Shown one piece after another: positions 45,219-53,118 of a stretch of 64,000 nucleotides of DNA. The stretch comes from Deltaproteobacteria bacterium (GTDB taxonomy: Bacteria > Desulfobacterota > Desulfarculia > Desulfarculales > Desulfarculaceae): positions 50,088 to 114,087 of the forward strand of contig JAHLLJ010000001.1 of NCBI GenBank assembly GCA_020444205.1. Direction: 5' to 3'. The first letter of the stretch is position 1; each line of letters starts with the position of its first letter. A program made the translations under genes and the position numbers. The notes below the pieces were generated by a model. The model was not told where the DNA came from. It did no database searches and saw only the letters and a list, made by a program, of their open reading frames with translations.

Positions 45219-46189
45219 TGGCTCAGGAAGTTTTCGTCTTTGTGTCTCACCGGGGTGGCAAGGCTGACGACTCGGCCCTGGAGCTCTTGAGCGCCGCGCG
45301 GGTCCTGTCGCCGGATGGTTCGGTCACCGCTTTGGTAAGCGGCTGGGGAACAGAGCTCGACCAGGTGTGCGAGGAGATGGCGGGCCGCTGCCCCGAGATT
45401 TGGAAGCTGGCCCATGAGGGTTTGGCTTATCCCAACGCCGAGGCGCTGCGCAAGTGTTTGCTGAGCGTGCTGCCCGAGGGAGCCTTGCTACTGATGGCTC
45501 ACGACACCCTGGGCATGGACCTGGGACCGGGCTTGTCGGTATTGCTGGATTCGCCTTTTATCTCCGACGTGAAGGCCATGGAGCCTCCCCAGGATGGCAA
45601 GCTCCGGCTGGTGCGCGAGGAGTATGGGGGCCAGGTGAGCACCCATCTTAGTTGCGACATTTCAAGAGGCGCGGTGTTGAGCATACGCTCCGGCTCCTTC
45701 CCGGTGGCACAAGAAGGTGCAGCTGGCGAGGTGCGGGACAAGTCCCCGGACATAGGCGATCTGAGCTGCGGGCGCCGTTTCCTCAAGGTGGTGGAGGCCG
45801 AGGCCGGAGAGGTTGACATCACCAAGGAAGAAATTTTGGTTTCGGTGGGCCGGGGCATAGAGGACGAGGACAACATCGAGCTAGCCGAGGATTTGGCCAA
45901 GGCCCTGGGCGGGGTGGTTTCCTGCTCCCGGCCCATCGTGGATGCCAAGTGGCTGGAAAAGCCCCGCCAGGTGGGAACCTCCGGCAAGACGGTTAAGCCC
46001 AAGGTCTACCTTGCCCTGGGCATCAGCGGTTCCTTCCAGCACCTGGGCGGTCTCAAAGGCAGTCCCTTCATCGTGGCGGTGAACAAAAACCCCAAGGCCC
46101 CCATTTTCCAGGTGGCCGACGTGGGGGTGGTTGATGATTTGCTGGAATTTGTTCCGTTGCTGACCGAGAGAATCAACGACCAGGGATAA
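45218..46189 (+). CDS. etfA: Electron transfer flavoprotein alpha subunit
   Basis: ATG 45218 overlaps the etfB stop (TGATG). The track's GTG one codon earlier is less likely. The 323-aa protein shows VSVGRGIEDEDNIELAEDLAKALGG (about 207), VGTSGKTVKPKVYLALGISGSFQH (about 252) and VAVNKNPKAPIFQVADVGVVDD (about 288), the FAD-binding C-terminal domain of EtfA. The N-terminal domain is divergent, common for catabolic paralogs. It dimerises with EtfB and should hand electrons to the Fe-S oxidoreductase encoded just upstream. Confidence 0.95.
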   Translation: MAQEVFVFVSHRGGKADDSALELLSAARVLSPDGSVTALVSGWGTELDQVCEEMAGRCPEIWKLAHEGLAYPNAEALRKCLLSVLPEGALLLMAHDTLGMDLGPGLSVLLDSPFISDVKAMEPPQDGKLRLVREEYGGQVSTHLSCDISRGAVLSIRSGSFPVAQEGAAGEVRDKSPDIGDLSCGRRFLKVVEAEAGEVDITKEEILVSVGRGIEDEDNIELAEDLAKALGGVVSCSRPIVDAKWLEKPRQVGTSGKTVKPKVYLALGISGSFQHLGGLKGSPFIVAVNKNPKAPIFQVADVGVVDDLLEFVPLLTERINDQG

Positions 46190-46217
46190 AAAATTTCGTC
46201 ACAAGAGGAATGAAAAA

Positions 46218-47675
46218 ATGATCGGCATATGCTCATACGGCGCCTACATACCCCGCTACCGCCTGGACAGGAAGAACCTTTTCCAGGCCATCGGCTGGAT
46301 GAACTCCAGCACCAGGGGTTTGGCCAAGGGTGAAAAGGCGGTGGCCAACTTTGACGAGGACAGCGTGACCATGGCCGTGGCCGCGGGGCTCAACGCCTTG
46401 TGCGGCATCGGGCGCTCGGAGCTGGACGGCGTGTACTTCGCATCCACCACCATGCCCTACAAAGAGAGGCTCAACGCGGGCATCGTGGCCGGGGCCTTGG
46501 CCCTGGACGGCGAGGTGCGTACCGCGGATTTCTCCGGCGGGCTCAAGGCGGGTACCACCGCAATGCTCACGGCCCTGGACTCGCTGGAAGCCGGGGGCAT
46601 GTCCAAGGTGATGGTCGCTGCCAGCGACACCAGGCTGGGCAAGCCGGGCTCTCCCCAGGAGATGATCTTCGGCGACGCGGCGGCCGCCTTTGTCATGGGG
46701 ACCGAGAACGTCATCGCCGAGTTCAAGGGCTCGTACTCCATCACCCATGATTTCGCCGACCACTACCGGGGTCAGTTCTCCAAATTCGACCGTCAATGGG
46801 AGGACCGCTGGATTAGAGACCTGGGCTTTGAAACTTTCGTGCCTGAAGTGGTTAACGGGTTGTTGGACAAGTACAGCCTGAGCATGGAGCAGTTCAGCCA
46901 TGTGATCTACGACTGTCACTATCCGGCGGCCCGCAAGAAGCTGAACAAAGTGCTGGGAGTGCCCGAGGGCAGCGAACAGAGCAACTTCCAGGCCGAGGTG
47001 GGCCAAAGCGGGGCGGCCCAATCCCTACTGATGTTGGCCGACACCCTGGACCGGGCTAAGCCCGGCGAAAAGATTCTGGTGGTCAGCTTTGGCAGCGGTT
47101 GCGACGCCTTGTACTTCGAGGCCACCGAGAAAATCCAGGGAAGGCCCACCCAAAAGGGTGTGTCCCAGGGTCTGCGGGAAAAGATCCTTTTGGACAACTA
47201 CACCAAGTTCCTGGTGTGGCGCGAGATCATGCCCGCGGACGCGGGGATGCGCTCCGAGGAGGACCTATGGACCAGATGGTCCGCGGTGTGGCGCTCCCAC
47301 AAGATGGTCCTCAGCCTGTGCGGCTCCCGTTGCACCGAGTGCGGCACGGCCCAGCTTCCCGCCCAGCGCATATGCGTCAATCCCCAGTGCGGGGCGGTGG
47401 ACAAGGGTGAGGACTACTTGTTCTCCGACAAGCTGGGCAGCATCGCCAGCTTCACCGGAGACATGCTGGCGGCCACTCTGAACCCACCGGCCATCTCCGG
47501 GCAGGTGGAGTTTTCCGGCGGCGGCAAGATGATGTTCGACTTCACCGACTGTGACCTGGACTCGCTGAAGGTGGGCATGCACGTGTCCATGAGTTTCCGC
47601 CGCAAATACTTTGATCAGAAACGGGACATCTCCGGCTATTTCTGGAAGGCCGTCCCGGTGATGGAGGATAAGTAA
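46218..47675 (+). CDS. HMG-CoA-synthase-like protein fused to a DUF35 Zn-ribbon/OB domain
   Basis: The 485-aa protein is a fusion. Residues 1-340 have the thiolase-superfamily fold of archaeal-type 3-hydroxy-3-methylglutaryl-CoA synthases (GAYIPRYRL start, GDAAAAFVMG, a catalytic-His-like YDCHYPAARKK near 232, FGSGCDALYF near 291). Residues 365-485 are a DUF35 domain: a zinc ribbon (CTECGTAQLPAQRICVNPQC) plus OB fold. The usual nucleophile, in ACKAGT or ACYGGT, reads ADFSGGLKAGTTAM (about 102), so the Cys is absent. In archaea, DUF35 tethers thiolase to HMGCS. Here the next gene, 1 nt away, encodes a thiolase, so a fused scaffold is likely rather than an active synthase. Confidence 0.82.
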   Translation: MIGICSYGAYIPRYRLDRKNLFQAIGWMNSSTRGLAKGEKAVANFDEDSVTMAVAAGLNALCGIGRSELDGVYFASTTMPYKERLNAGIVAGALALDGEVRTADFSGGLKAGTTAMLTALDSLEAGGMSKVMVAASDTRLGKPGSPQEMIFGDAAAAFVMGTENVIAEFKGSYSITHDFADHYRGQFSKFDRQWEDRWIRDLGFETFVPEVVNGLLDKYSLSMEQFSHVIYDCHYPAARKKLNKVLGVPEGSEQSNFQAEVGQSGAAQSLLMLADTLDRAKPGEKILVVSFGSGCDALYFEATEKIQGRPTQKGVSQGLREKILLDNYTKFLVWREIMPADAGMRSEEDLWTRWSAVWRSHKMVLSLCGSRCTECGTAQLPAQRICVNPQCGAVDKGEDYLFSDKLGSIASFTGDMLAATLNPPAISGQVEFSGGGKMMFDFTDCDLDSLKVGMHVSMSFRRKYFDQKRDISGYFWKAVPVMEDK

Positions 47676-48881
47676 ATGGCCACCGGCATCAAAGATAAAG
47701 TGGCGATCCTGGGCATGGGATGCACCAAGTTCGGTGAACGCTGGGAGTCTTTCTCCGAAGACCTGGCCGTGGAGGCCTTCACCGAGTGCCTGGCCGACGC
47801 GGGAATAGACAAGAATGAGATTCAGGCTGCCTACGTGGGCACCAACTTTGACGAGGTCAACGTAGGCAAATCCGCGGTGCCGCTTTCCGTGGCCCTGAAG
47901 CTGCCCTACATTCCGGTGACCAGGGTGGAGAACTACTGCGCCACCGCCACCGAGGCCCTGCGCGCGGCCTGCTATTCCGTGGCTGCGGGGGTGTACGACA
48001 TCGTGCTGGCCCTGGGCGTGGAAAAGCTCAAGGACACCGGCTATGGCGGTCTGCCCGGCGGGGCGGCGCGGGGCATCAAGGCCCACATGACCATGGCCAA
48101 CACCTCCGCGCCGGGTATGTTCGCCCAACTGGCCACGGCCTACAGCGCCAAGTGGGGCCTGCCCATGGACAAGATCAAGGAAGCCATCACCCAGGTTTCC
48201 TACAAGAGCCACGTCAACGGGGCCATGAACCCCAAGGCTCATCTGCGCAAGGTGGTCAGCAAGGAAGTGATCATGGCCGCGCCCATGGTGGCCTATCCCC
48301 TGGGGCTGTTCGACTGCTGCGGGGTGAGCGACGGGTCGGCCGCGGCCATTGTGACCACCCCGGAGATAGCCCGCGCCCTCAAGCCAAACCAGAACATCGT
48401 CAAGGTCAAGGCCCTGTCGGTGTCGGCCAGCTCCGGCGAGGAGGCCATGGCTAACACCTGGGACGGAGCCCACTTCACCACCACCCGTGTGGCCGCCACC
48501 CGGGCCTATCAGGAGGCGGGTATCCAAGACCCGCGCCAAGAGCTGAGCATGTGTGAGGTGCACGACTGCTTCTCCATCACCGAGATGGTGACCATGGAGG
48601 ACCTGCACATATCGCCTAAAGGCGGGGCCTACGAAGACATCATGGATGGCTTTTACGATCTGGACGGGGATCTGCCCTGCCAGGTGGACGGCGGACTCAA
48701 ATGTTTCGGGCATCCCATAGGGGCTTCAGGTTTGCGCATGGTCTACGCCATGTACGAGCAGCTCTTGGAGCGGGTGCCCGAAGAGCGCCGAGTCAAAAAC
48801 GCCCGCTTGGGCCTTACCCACAACTTGGGAGGCATGCCCCACCAGAACGTGGCCGCCATTTCCATCGTGGGATTGGACTAG
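47676..48881 (+). CDS. SCP2-type thiolase
   Basis: The 401-aa protein shows VENYCATATEAL with the nucleophile Cys88, the active-site CEVHDCFSITE His (about 295), and GGLKCFGHPIGASGLRMVY (about 338) near the C-terminus, all typical of SCP-x/SCP2-type 3-ketoacyl-CoA thiolases. This class cleaves 2-methyl-branched or bulky 3-oxoacyl-CoA esters. It directly abuts the HMGCS/DUF35 fusion, so the two proteins probably form a complex, comparable to the archaeal thiolase/DUF35/HMGCS assembly and the BbsA/BbsB thiolase pair. Confidence 0.9.
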   Translation: MATGIKDKVAILGMGCTKFGERWESFSEDLAVEAFTECLADAGIDKNEIQAAYVGTNFDEVNVGKSAVPLSVALKLPYIPVTRVENYCATATEALRAACYSVAAGVYDIVLALGVEKLKDTGYGGLPGGAARGIKAHMTMANTSAPGMFAQLATAYSAKWGLPMDKIKEAITQVSYKSHVNGAMNPKAHLRKVVSKEVIMAAPMVAYPLGLFDCCGVSDGSAAAIVTTPEIARALKPNQNIVKVKALSVSASSGEEAMANTWDGAHFTTTRVAATRAYQEAGIQDPRQELSMCEVHDCFSITEMVTMEDLHISPKGGAYEDIMDGFYDLDGDLPCQVDGGLKCFGHPIGASGLRMVYAMYEQLLERVPEERRVKNARLGLTHNLGGMPHQNVAAISIVGLD

Positions 48882-48923
48882 GCGCGCTGGCCGGGAACAT
48901 GCACAAACAAAAGGAAGGCAGCA

Positions 48924-49940
48924 ATGATAAGCAAATTTAAGATGACTTGCACCGTGGCGTCCGTGCTTTGCTTAAGCGTCCTGTTATGGGCCGGCGCCGC
49001 CCAGGCGGCCAAGATGATTCGCATCCAGAGTGTGTATCCCGAGGTGGCCAAGGGCGGCGTAATGGTGAAGGACTTCGCCAAAAGGGTGAATGAATACACC
49101 AAGGGCGCGGTCAAGGTGAAGATCTACTGGCCCAACCAGTTGGTCAAGGCCAAGGAAGCCTACACCGCGGTCTCCAAGGGCATGGTGGACGCCCTTTACT
49201 CCGTGTCGCTTTACTACGGCGGCATCGTGCCGGCCATGAAGGCGGAGTGGCTGGCCATGGGTTGGGACAGCCCCTCGGACGCCTACCAACTATTTTACAA
49301 GCACGGCCTGCTGGATTATCTGCGCGAGGCCAATGCCAAAAAGGGCGTGTACCTATTGGGGGTCAATTTCGCCGCTTCCATGGGTTTTTTGACCAACTTC
49401 GAGGTAACCGGCCTGGAGAGCTTCCGGGGTAAGAAGATTCGCGCCATGAGCGCGGACGCCCCTTTGGTGCGGGACCTGGGCGCCTCTCCAGTGGCCATGC
49501 CCACCACGGACATGTACGCGGCCATGAAGCGCGGCACCATCGACGGAGTGCTCTACCCTTACTTCGCCCTGTCCACCTACAAGTTCACCGAAGTGGCCAC
49601 CACGTTAATCAAGCCGGGCATCCACACACCCGCCATCACCGATATCACCATCAACATGGGTGTGTGGAAGTCGCTGTCGCCTGAGATGCAAAAGGCGGTG
49701 GCCAAGGCCTGCGAAGACACCTGCCTTCAGAGCATCAAATGGTCGGACAAGTGGGACGAGGACGCCTTCGCCTTGGCCAGGAAGCACAACATCAAGATCG
49801 TGGAACTGAGCAAGGCCGACCGCCAAAAGCTTCTCGAGCTAAACCAGAAGAACTGGAAGCAGATCGCCGAGCAATCGCCGCAATTGGCCGGGGCGGTGGC
49901 TCTGATGGAGAAATACCTGGAGAGCAAAAAGAGCAAGTAA
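48924..49940 (+). CDS. TRAP transporter substrate-binding protein, copy 1 (DctP-type)
   Basis: The 338-aa protein has a Sec signal peptide (cleavage after AAQAA, about 29), then the DctP fold: VYPEVAKGGVMVKDFAKRVNEYTKG, FRGKKIRAMSADAPLVRDLGASPVAMP (about 167) and YAAMKRGTIDGVLYPY, which lines the ligand site. It binds a carboxylate in the periplasm for sodium-coupled uptake. A good AAAAGGAAGG ribosome binding site precedes the ATG. A second, closely similar receptor follows 202 nt later. Confidence 0.93.
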   Translation: MISKFKMTCTVASVLCLSVLLWAGAAQAAKMIRIQSVYPEVAKGGVMVKDFAKRVNEYTKGAVKVKIYWPNQLVKAKEAYTAVSKGMVDALYSVSLYYGGIVPAMKAEWLAMGWDSPSDAYQLFYKHGLLDYLREANAKKGVYLLGVNFAASMGFLTNFEVTGLESFRGKKIRAMSADAPLVRDLGASPVAMPTTDMYAAMKRGTIDGVLYPYFALSTYKFTEVATTLIKPGIHTPAITDITINMGVWKSLSPEMQKAVAKACEDTCLQSIKWSDKWDEDAFALARKHNIKIVELSKADRQKLLELNQKNWKQIAEQSPQLAGAVALMEKYLESKKSK

Positions 49941-50142
49941 TCCGCATTTTGCAGCCAGGGGAAGCCGCGTTTGGCGCGGCGGTAACAAACTATTTATTCG
50001 AGGGAAATGTGCCGTGCCAATGAGGCTGACACAAGCATTGAGCAGGTTTAGCCATAGGCGCATTTTCTCCAGGCCATTATCTATCAGCGATGAAAAATGC
50101 AGCTTGATCAAATTTACGCATTGATAGGAGGGAGCGTTATTC

Positions 50143-51159
50143 ATGAAAACTAAGCTTAGAAAAATTTTTGCAGGGCTGGCCTTGGTGTGTTTTGCGATGG
50201 CGTTGTTGGTGGCGGGCGCCGAAGCCAAGACGCAGATCAAAATGCAGTGCGTCTACCCAGAGACCAGCAACGGCGGAGTGATGGTCAAGACTTTCGCCAA
50301 GAAGGTGGCCAAGTACACCAACGGCGAGGTGGAGGTCAAGCTGTTCTGGCCTAACCAGCTGGTAAAGGTGAAAGAGGCCTACACCGCGGTTTCCAAGGGC
50401 ATGGTGGACATGCTTTACGCGGCGTCCATCTACTACGGCGGCATCGTGCCGGCGTCCAAAAGCCAGTGGCTGCCAATGGCCTGGGCTTCCCCCGAGGATG
50501 CCTACAAACTGTTCTACGACTTCGGTTATATGGAACTGCTGCGCAAGGCCAACTCGGCCAAGGGCGTGTGGCTGCTGGGAACCACCTTCAGCGGCTCCAT
50601 GGGCTTCATGACCAACTTCGATGTGACCGGCCTGGATAGCTTCAAGGGCAAGAAGATTAGAGCAATGAGCGTGGACGCCTCCCTGGTGCGGGGCCTGGGG
50701 GCCTCCCCGGTGGCCATGCCCGGCACCGAGATGTACGCGGCCATGAAGCGGGGCACCATCGACGGCGTTATCTATCCTTACTACATCATCAACACCTACA
50801 AGTTCTCCGAGGTCACCACTTGCGTGACCCTGCCCGGCATCCACACCCCCAACATGGTCGACGTGTACATGAACCAGAAGCTGTGGGAGTCGCTTTCTCC
50901 CAAATTCCAGTTTGCCCTGTCAAGAGCTTGCGAAGAGACCGCGCTGCTTTCCGCCCTGTGGTCGGAAAAGTGGAATCGCGATGCCTTCATTACCTGCAAG
51001 AAAAAGGGAATCAAGATCATGGAACTGAGCGACGCCGACCAGGCCAAGCTGCGGGCCATGGCGCGAGAAGACTGGAAAAAGACCGCCGCGCAGTCGCCTG
51101 ATCTTAAAAAAGCGGTGGCTTTGATCGAAAAGTTCTTGGACAGCAAAAAGGGCAAGTAG
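50143..51159 (+). CDS. TRAP transporter substrate-binding protein, copy 2 (DctP-type)
   Basis: Also 338 aa and clearly paralogous to copy 1 along its length (both share KVKEAYTAVSKGMVD-like, YYGGIVPA and the AAMKRGTIDGV signatures). A Sec signal peptide is present (about 28 residues). Ligand-site residues differ locally (for example VDASLVRGLGASPVAMPGTEMY versus ADAPLVRDLGASPVAMPTTDMY). Two receptors with one permease suggests two related ligands or different affinities. Upstream is GGAGGGAG, a strong ribosome binding site, and an attenuating hairpin follows. Confidence 0.93.
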   Translation: MKTKLRKIFAGLALVCFAMALLVAGAEAKTQIKMQCVYPETSNGGVMVKTFAKKVAKYTNGEVEVKLFWPNQLVKVKEAYTAVSKGMVDMLYAASIYYGGIVPASKSQWLPMAWASPEDAYKLFYDFGYMELLRKANSAKGVWLLGTTFSGSMGFMTNFDVTGLDSFKGKKIRAMSVDASLVRGLGASPVAMPGTEMYAAMKRGTIDGVIYPYYIINTYKFSEVTTCVTLPGIHTPNMVDVYMNQKLWESLSPKFQFALSRACEETALLSALWSEKWNRDAFITCKKKGIKIMELSDADQAKLRAMAREDWKKTAAQSPDLKKAVALIEKFLDSKKGK

Positions 51160-51172
51160 TCCCGTTGTCGTG

Positions 51173-51197
51173 GCGGGGGGAGCCCGGCTCCTCCCGC
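51173..51197 (+). repeat. Attenuating hairpin between the receptor and dctQ
   Basis: GCGGGGGGAGC (51173-51183) and GCTCCTCCCGC (51187-51197) form an 11-bp stem with one mismatch, followed by TCTTTAA. It probably reduces permease mRNA relative to the receptor. Confidence 0.55.
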
Positions 51198-51216
51198 TCT
51201 TTAAAAGGCAAGGTGG

Positions 51217-51768
51217 ATGGTGGCAGTAGAAAGGTACCGGAAAATTACCGCCCTATGCGGATTCGTTGACTCGGTCAGCTTAGTGGCCGGAAAGCTGAGC
51301 AGCTATGTGATCGGCTTGGTGGTCCTAATGATGTCCTACGAAGTGGTGAGCCGCTATGTGTTCAATGCCCCCACCATCTGGTCTGGGGAGCTTTGCCAAT
51401 ACGGTTTGTGCTTCGCCACCATGCTGGGCGGCGGATACACGCTCATGGTGGACAAACACATCCGGGTCGACATCATCTACAGGAAATTCAATTTCAAAAA
51501 GCGCGCCGTGGTTGAGCTGGCCACTTGGTGGGTGGTCATTGGCTTCCTGGTGGTGCTGACCTGGAAGGGCGGCGAGCTGGCCATCGATGCCTATCTGGGT
51601 GATGAAAAATCCATGGCCTTTTTAGAGGTCCCCATGGTCTATAGCCTGTCCCTCATCCCCATCGGATCAGCCCTGCTCTTGCTGCAAGCGATCACCCGGT
51701 TGATTAGGAACATTCTCAACCTGCTGCTGGGCAAAGAAGAATTTAACCTTGTGGATTCCCATTTCTAG
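51217..51768 (+). CDS. TRAP transporter small permease (DctQ-type)
   Basis: The 183-aa protein has four transmembrane segments (LSSYVIGLVVLMMSYEVV, LCFATMLGGGYTLMV, ATWWVVIGFLVVL, SLSLIPIGSALLLL). The region before helix 2, SRYVFNAPTIWSGELCQYG, is the DctQ signature. It anchors the receptor to the large permease. The ATG follows AAGGTGG, and dctM begins 15 nt later. Confidence 0.9.
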   Translation: MVAVERYRKITALCGFVDSVSLVAGKLSSYVIGLVVLMMSYEVVSRYVFNAPTIWSGELCQYGLCFATMLGGGYTLMVDKHIRVDIIYRKFNFKKRAVVELATWWVVIGFLVVLTWKGGELAIDAYLGDEKSMAFLEVPMVYSLSLIPIGSALLLLQAITRLIRNILNLLLGKEEFNLVDSHF

Positions 51769-51783
51769 GGCGGGCTAAATAAC

Positions 51784-53091
51784 ATGGAAACTGGATTGGT
51801 CGTAATCATAATCACCCTGGCCCTGGCCGTTTTACTGTTGGCCGGGGTTCCGGTGGGCTTCGCCCTGGGTGGTGGGGCAGTGGCGGGAGTGCTCTATTTG
51901 TGGGGGCCCAAGGGCCTCTACATGCTGGCCAACACCGCCTATGCCGACAGCACCAGCTTCATACTTTTGGCGGTTCCATTATTCATCTTCATGTCCAATG
52001 TATTGAAAAACACCGGTCTGGCCGACGAGCTCTATGAGATCGTCTATAAATGGCTGGGACCGCTTCCCGGCGGCCTGGCCGCGGGCACGGTGGTCATTTG
52101 CGCCATTTTCGCGGCCATGGCCGGTATCAGCTCGGTAGCCACCATCAGCATGGGCCTGATCGCCTTGCCTTCCATGCTCAAGCGGGGCTACAGCAAGGAT
52201 ATTGCCACCGGCTGCATCTCCGCCGGCGGGGCCTTGGGCATCCTCATCCCCCCCAGCATCATCATGATCATCTACGGCTCCATGGCCGAGGTGTCTATCG
52301 GCAAGCTGTTCATGGGCGGGATCGTGCCGGGTATCCTGTTGGCCTTGATCTTTGTGGCCTACATATTGATTCGATGCTTTTTCAAGCCCGAACTGGGACC
52401 GCCGGTGGAGGAGCGTTACTCCTTAAAGGAAAAGCTGGTCGCCTGCAAAGGCGTTGTGCTGCCGGCGGCCCTGATAATCATGGTGCTGGGCTCCATCTAC
52501 ACCGGCGCGGCCACTCCCACCGAGGCGGCGGGCATCGGCGCCTTGGGCTCGCTGATTTGCGCCATGATCCAGCGCCGGGCCACGGTGAAAAACATCAAGG
52601 ATGCTTTGATCTCCACGGTGTCGCTCAACGCCATGGTGCTCTGGATCATGATAGGGGCCGTGGCCTTCACCCACGTTCTGGCCTATGCCGGAGTGCCGGA
52701 CATGGTCAAAGACGTAATCGAGTCTGTGAACATGGGCCGGTGGTGGGTTTTGGCCGGCATGCAGCTCACCTTCTTCCTGCTGGGTATGGTCCTGGACCCG
52801 GCGGGCATAATCATGCTGACCACCCCCATTTTCATACCCATTGTCAAGGAACTGGGCTTTGATCCGGTATGGTTCGGCATCTTGTTCACCATCAACATGG
52901 AGATGGCTTACATAACCCCGCCGTTTGGTTTCAACCTGTTCATCATGAAGGGGGTTGTGCCGCCGGGAATTCACATGGCCGACCTCTACCGGTCTATCGT
53001 GCCTTTTGTTGTACTGCAGGCCATCTGTTTATTTATTATCATCATCTGGCCGGACCTGGCGCTTTGGCTGCCGGGCATGACCGGCAAGTAG
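51784..53091 (+). CDS. TRAP transporter large permease (DctM-type)
   Basis: The 435-aa protein has about eleven or twelve transmembrane segments and the DctM features LLAVPLFIFMSNVLKNTGLA, GGLAAGTVVICAIFAAMAGIS and SAGGALGILIPPSIIMIIYG (about 150), the substrate-translocation region. It moves the substrate across the inner membrane with sodium. With the two receptors and DctQ it makes a complete uptake system feeding the acyl-CoA synthetase gene 27 nt downstream. Confidence 0.95.
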   Translation: METGLVVIIITLALAVLLLAGVPVGFALGGGAVAGVLYLWGPKGLYMLANTAYADSTSFILLAVPLFIFMSNVLKNTGLADELYEIVYKWLGPLPGGLAAGTVVICAIFAAMAGISSVATISMGLIALPSMLKRGYSKDIATGCISAGGALGILIPPSIIMIIYGSMAEVSIGKLFMGGIVPGILLALIFVAYILIRCFFKPELGPPVEERYSLKEKLVACKGVVLPAALIIMVLGSIYTGAATPTEAAGIGALGSLICAMIQRRATVKNIKDALISTVSLNAMVLWIMIGAVAFTHVLAYAGVPDMVKDVIESVNMGRWWVLAGMQLTFFLLGMVLDPAGIIMLTTPIFIPIVKELGFDPVWFGILFTINMEMAYITPPFGFNLFIMKGVVPPGIHMADLYRSIVPFVVLQAICLFIIIIWPDLALWLPGMTGK

Positions 53092-53118
53092 TACGAGAGA
53101 TCAGAAGGTAAATTGCAA

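Noticed and set aside
47265-48713. 482-aa minus-strand ORF
   Set aside because: Antisense to the thiolase and the HMGCS-like gene; no domain and no start signal.
48888-48903. Second sigma-54-like site TGGCCGG-GAAC-ATGCA before the first TRAP receptor
   Set aside because: GG-N10-GC spacing is correct, but the predicted start would fall inside the ribosome binding site of the receptor gene and the -24 part is poor.
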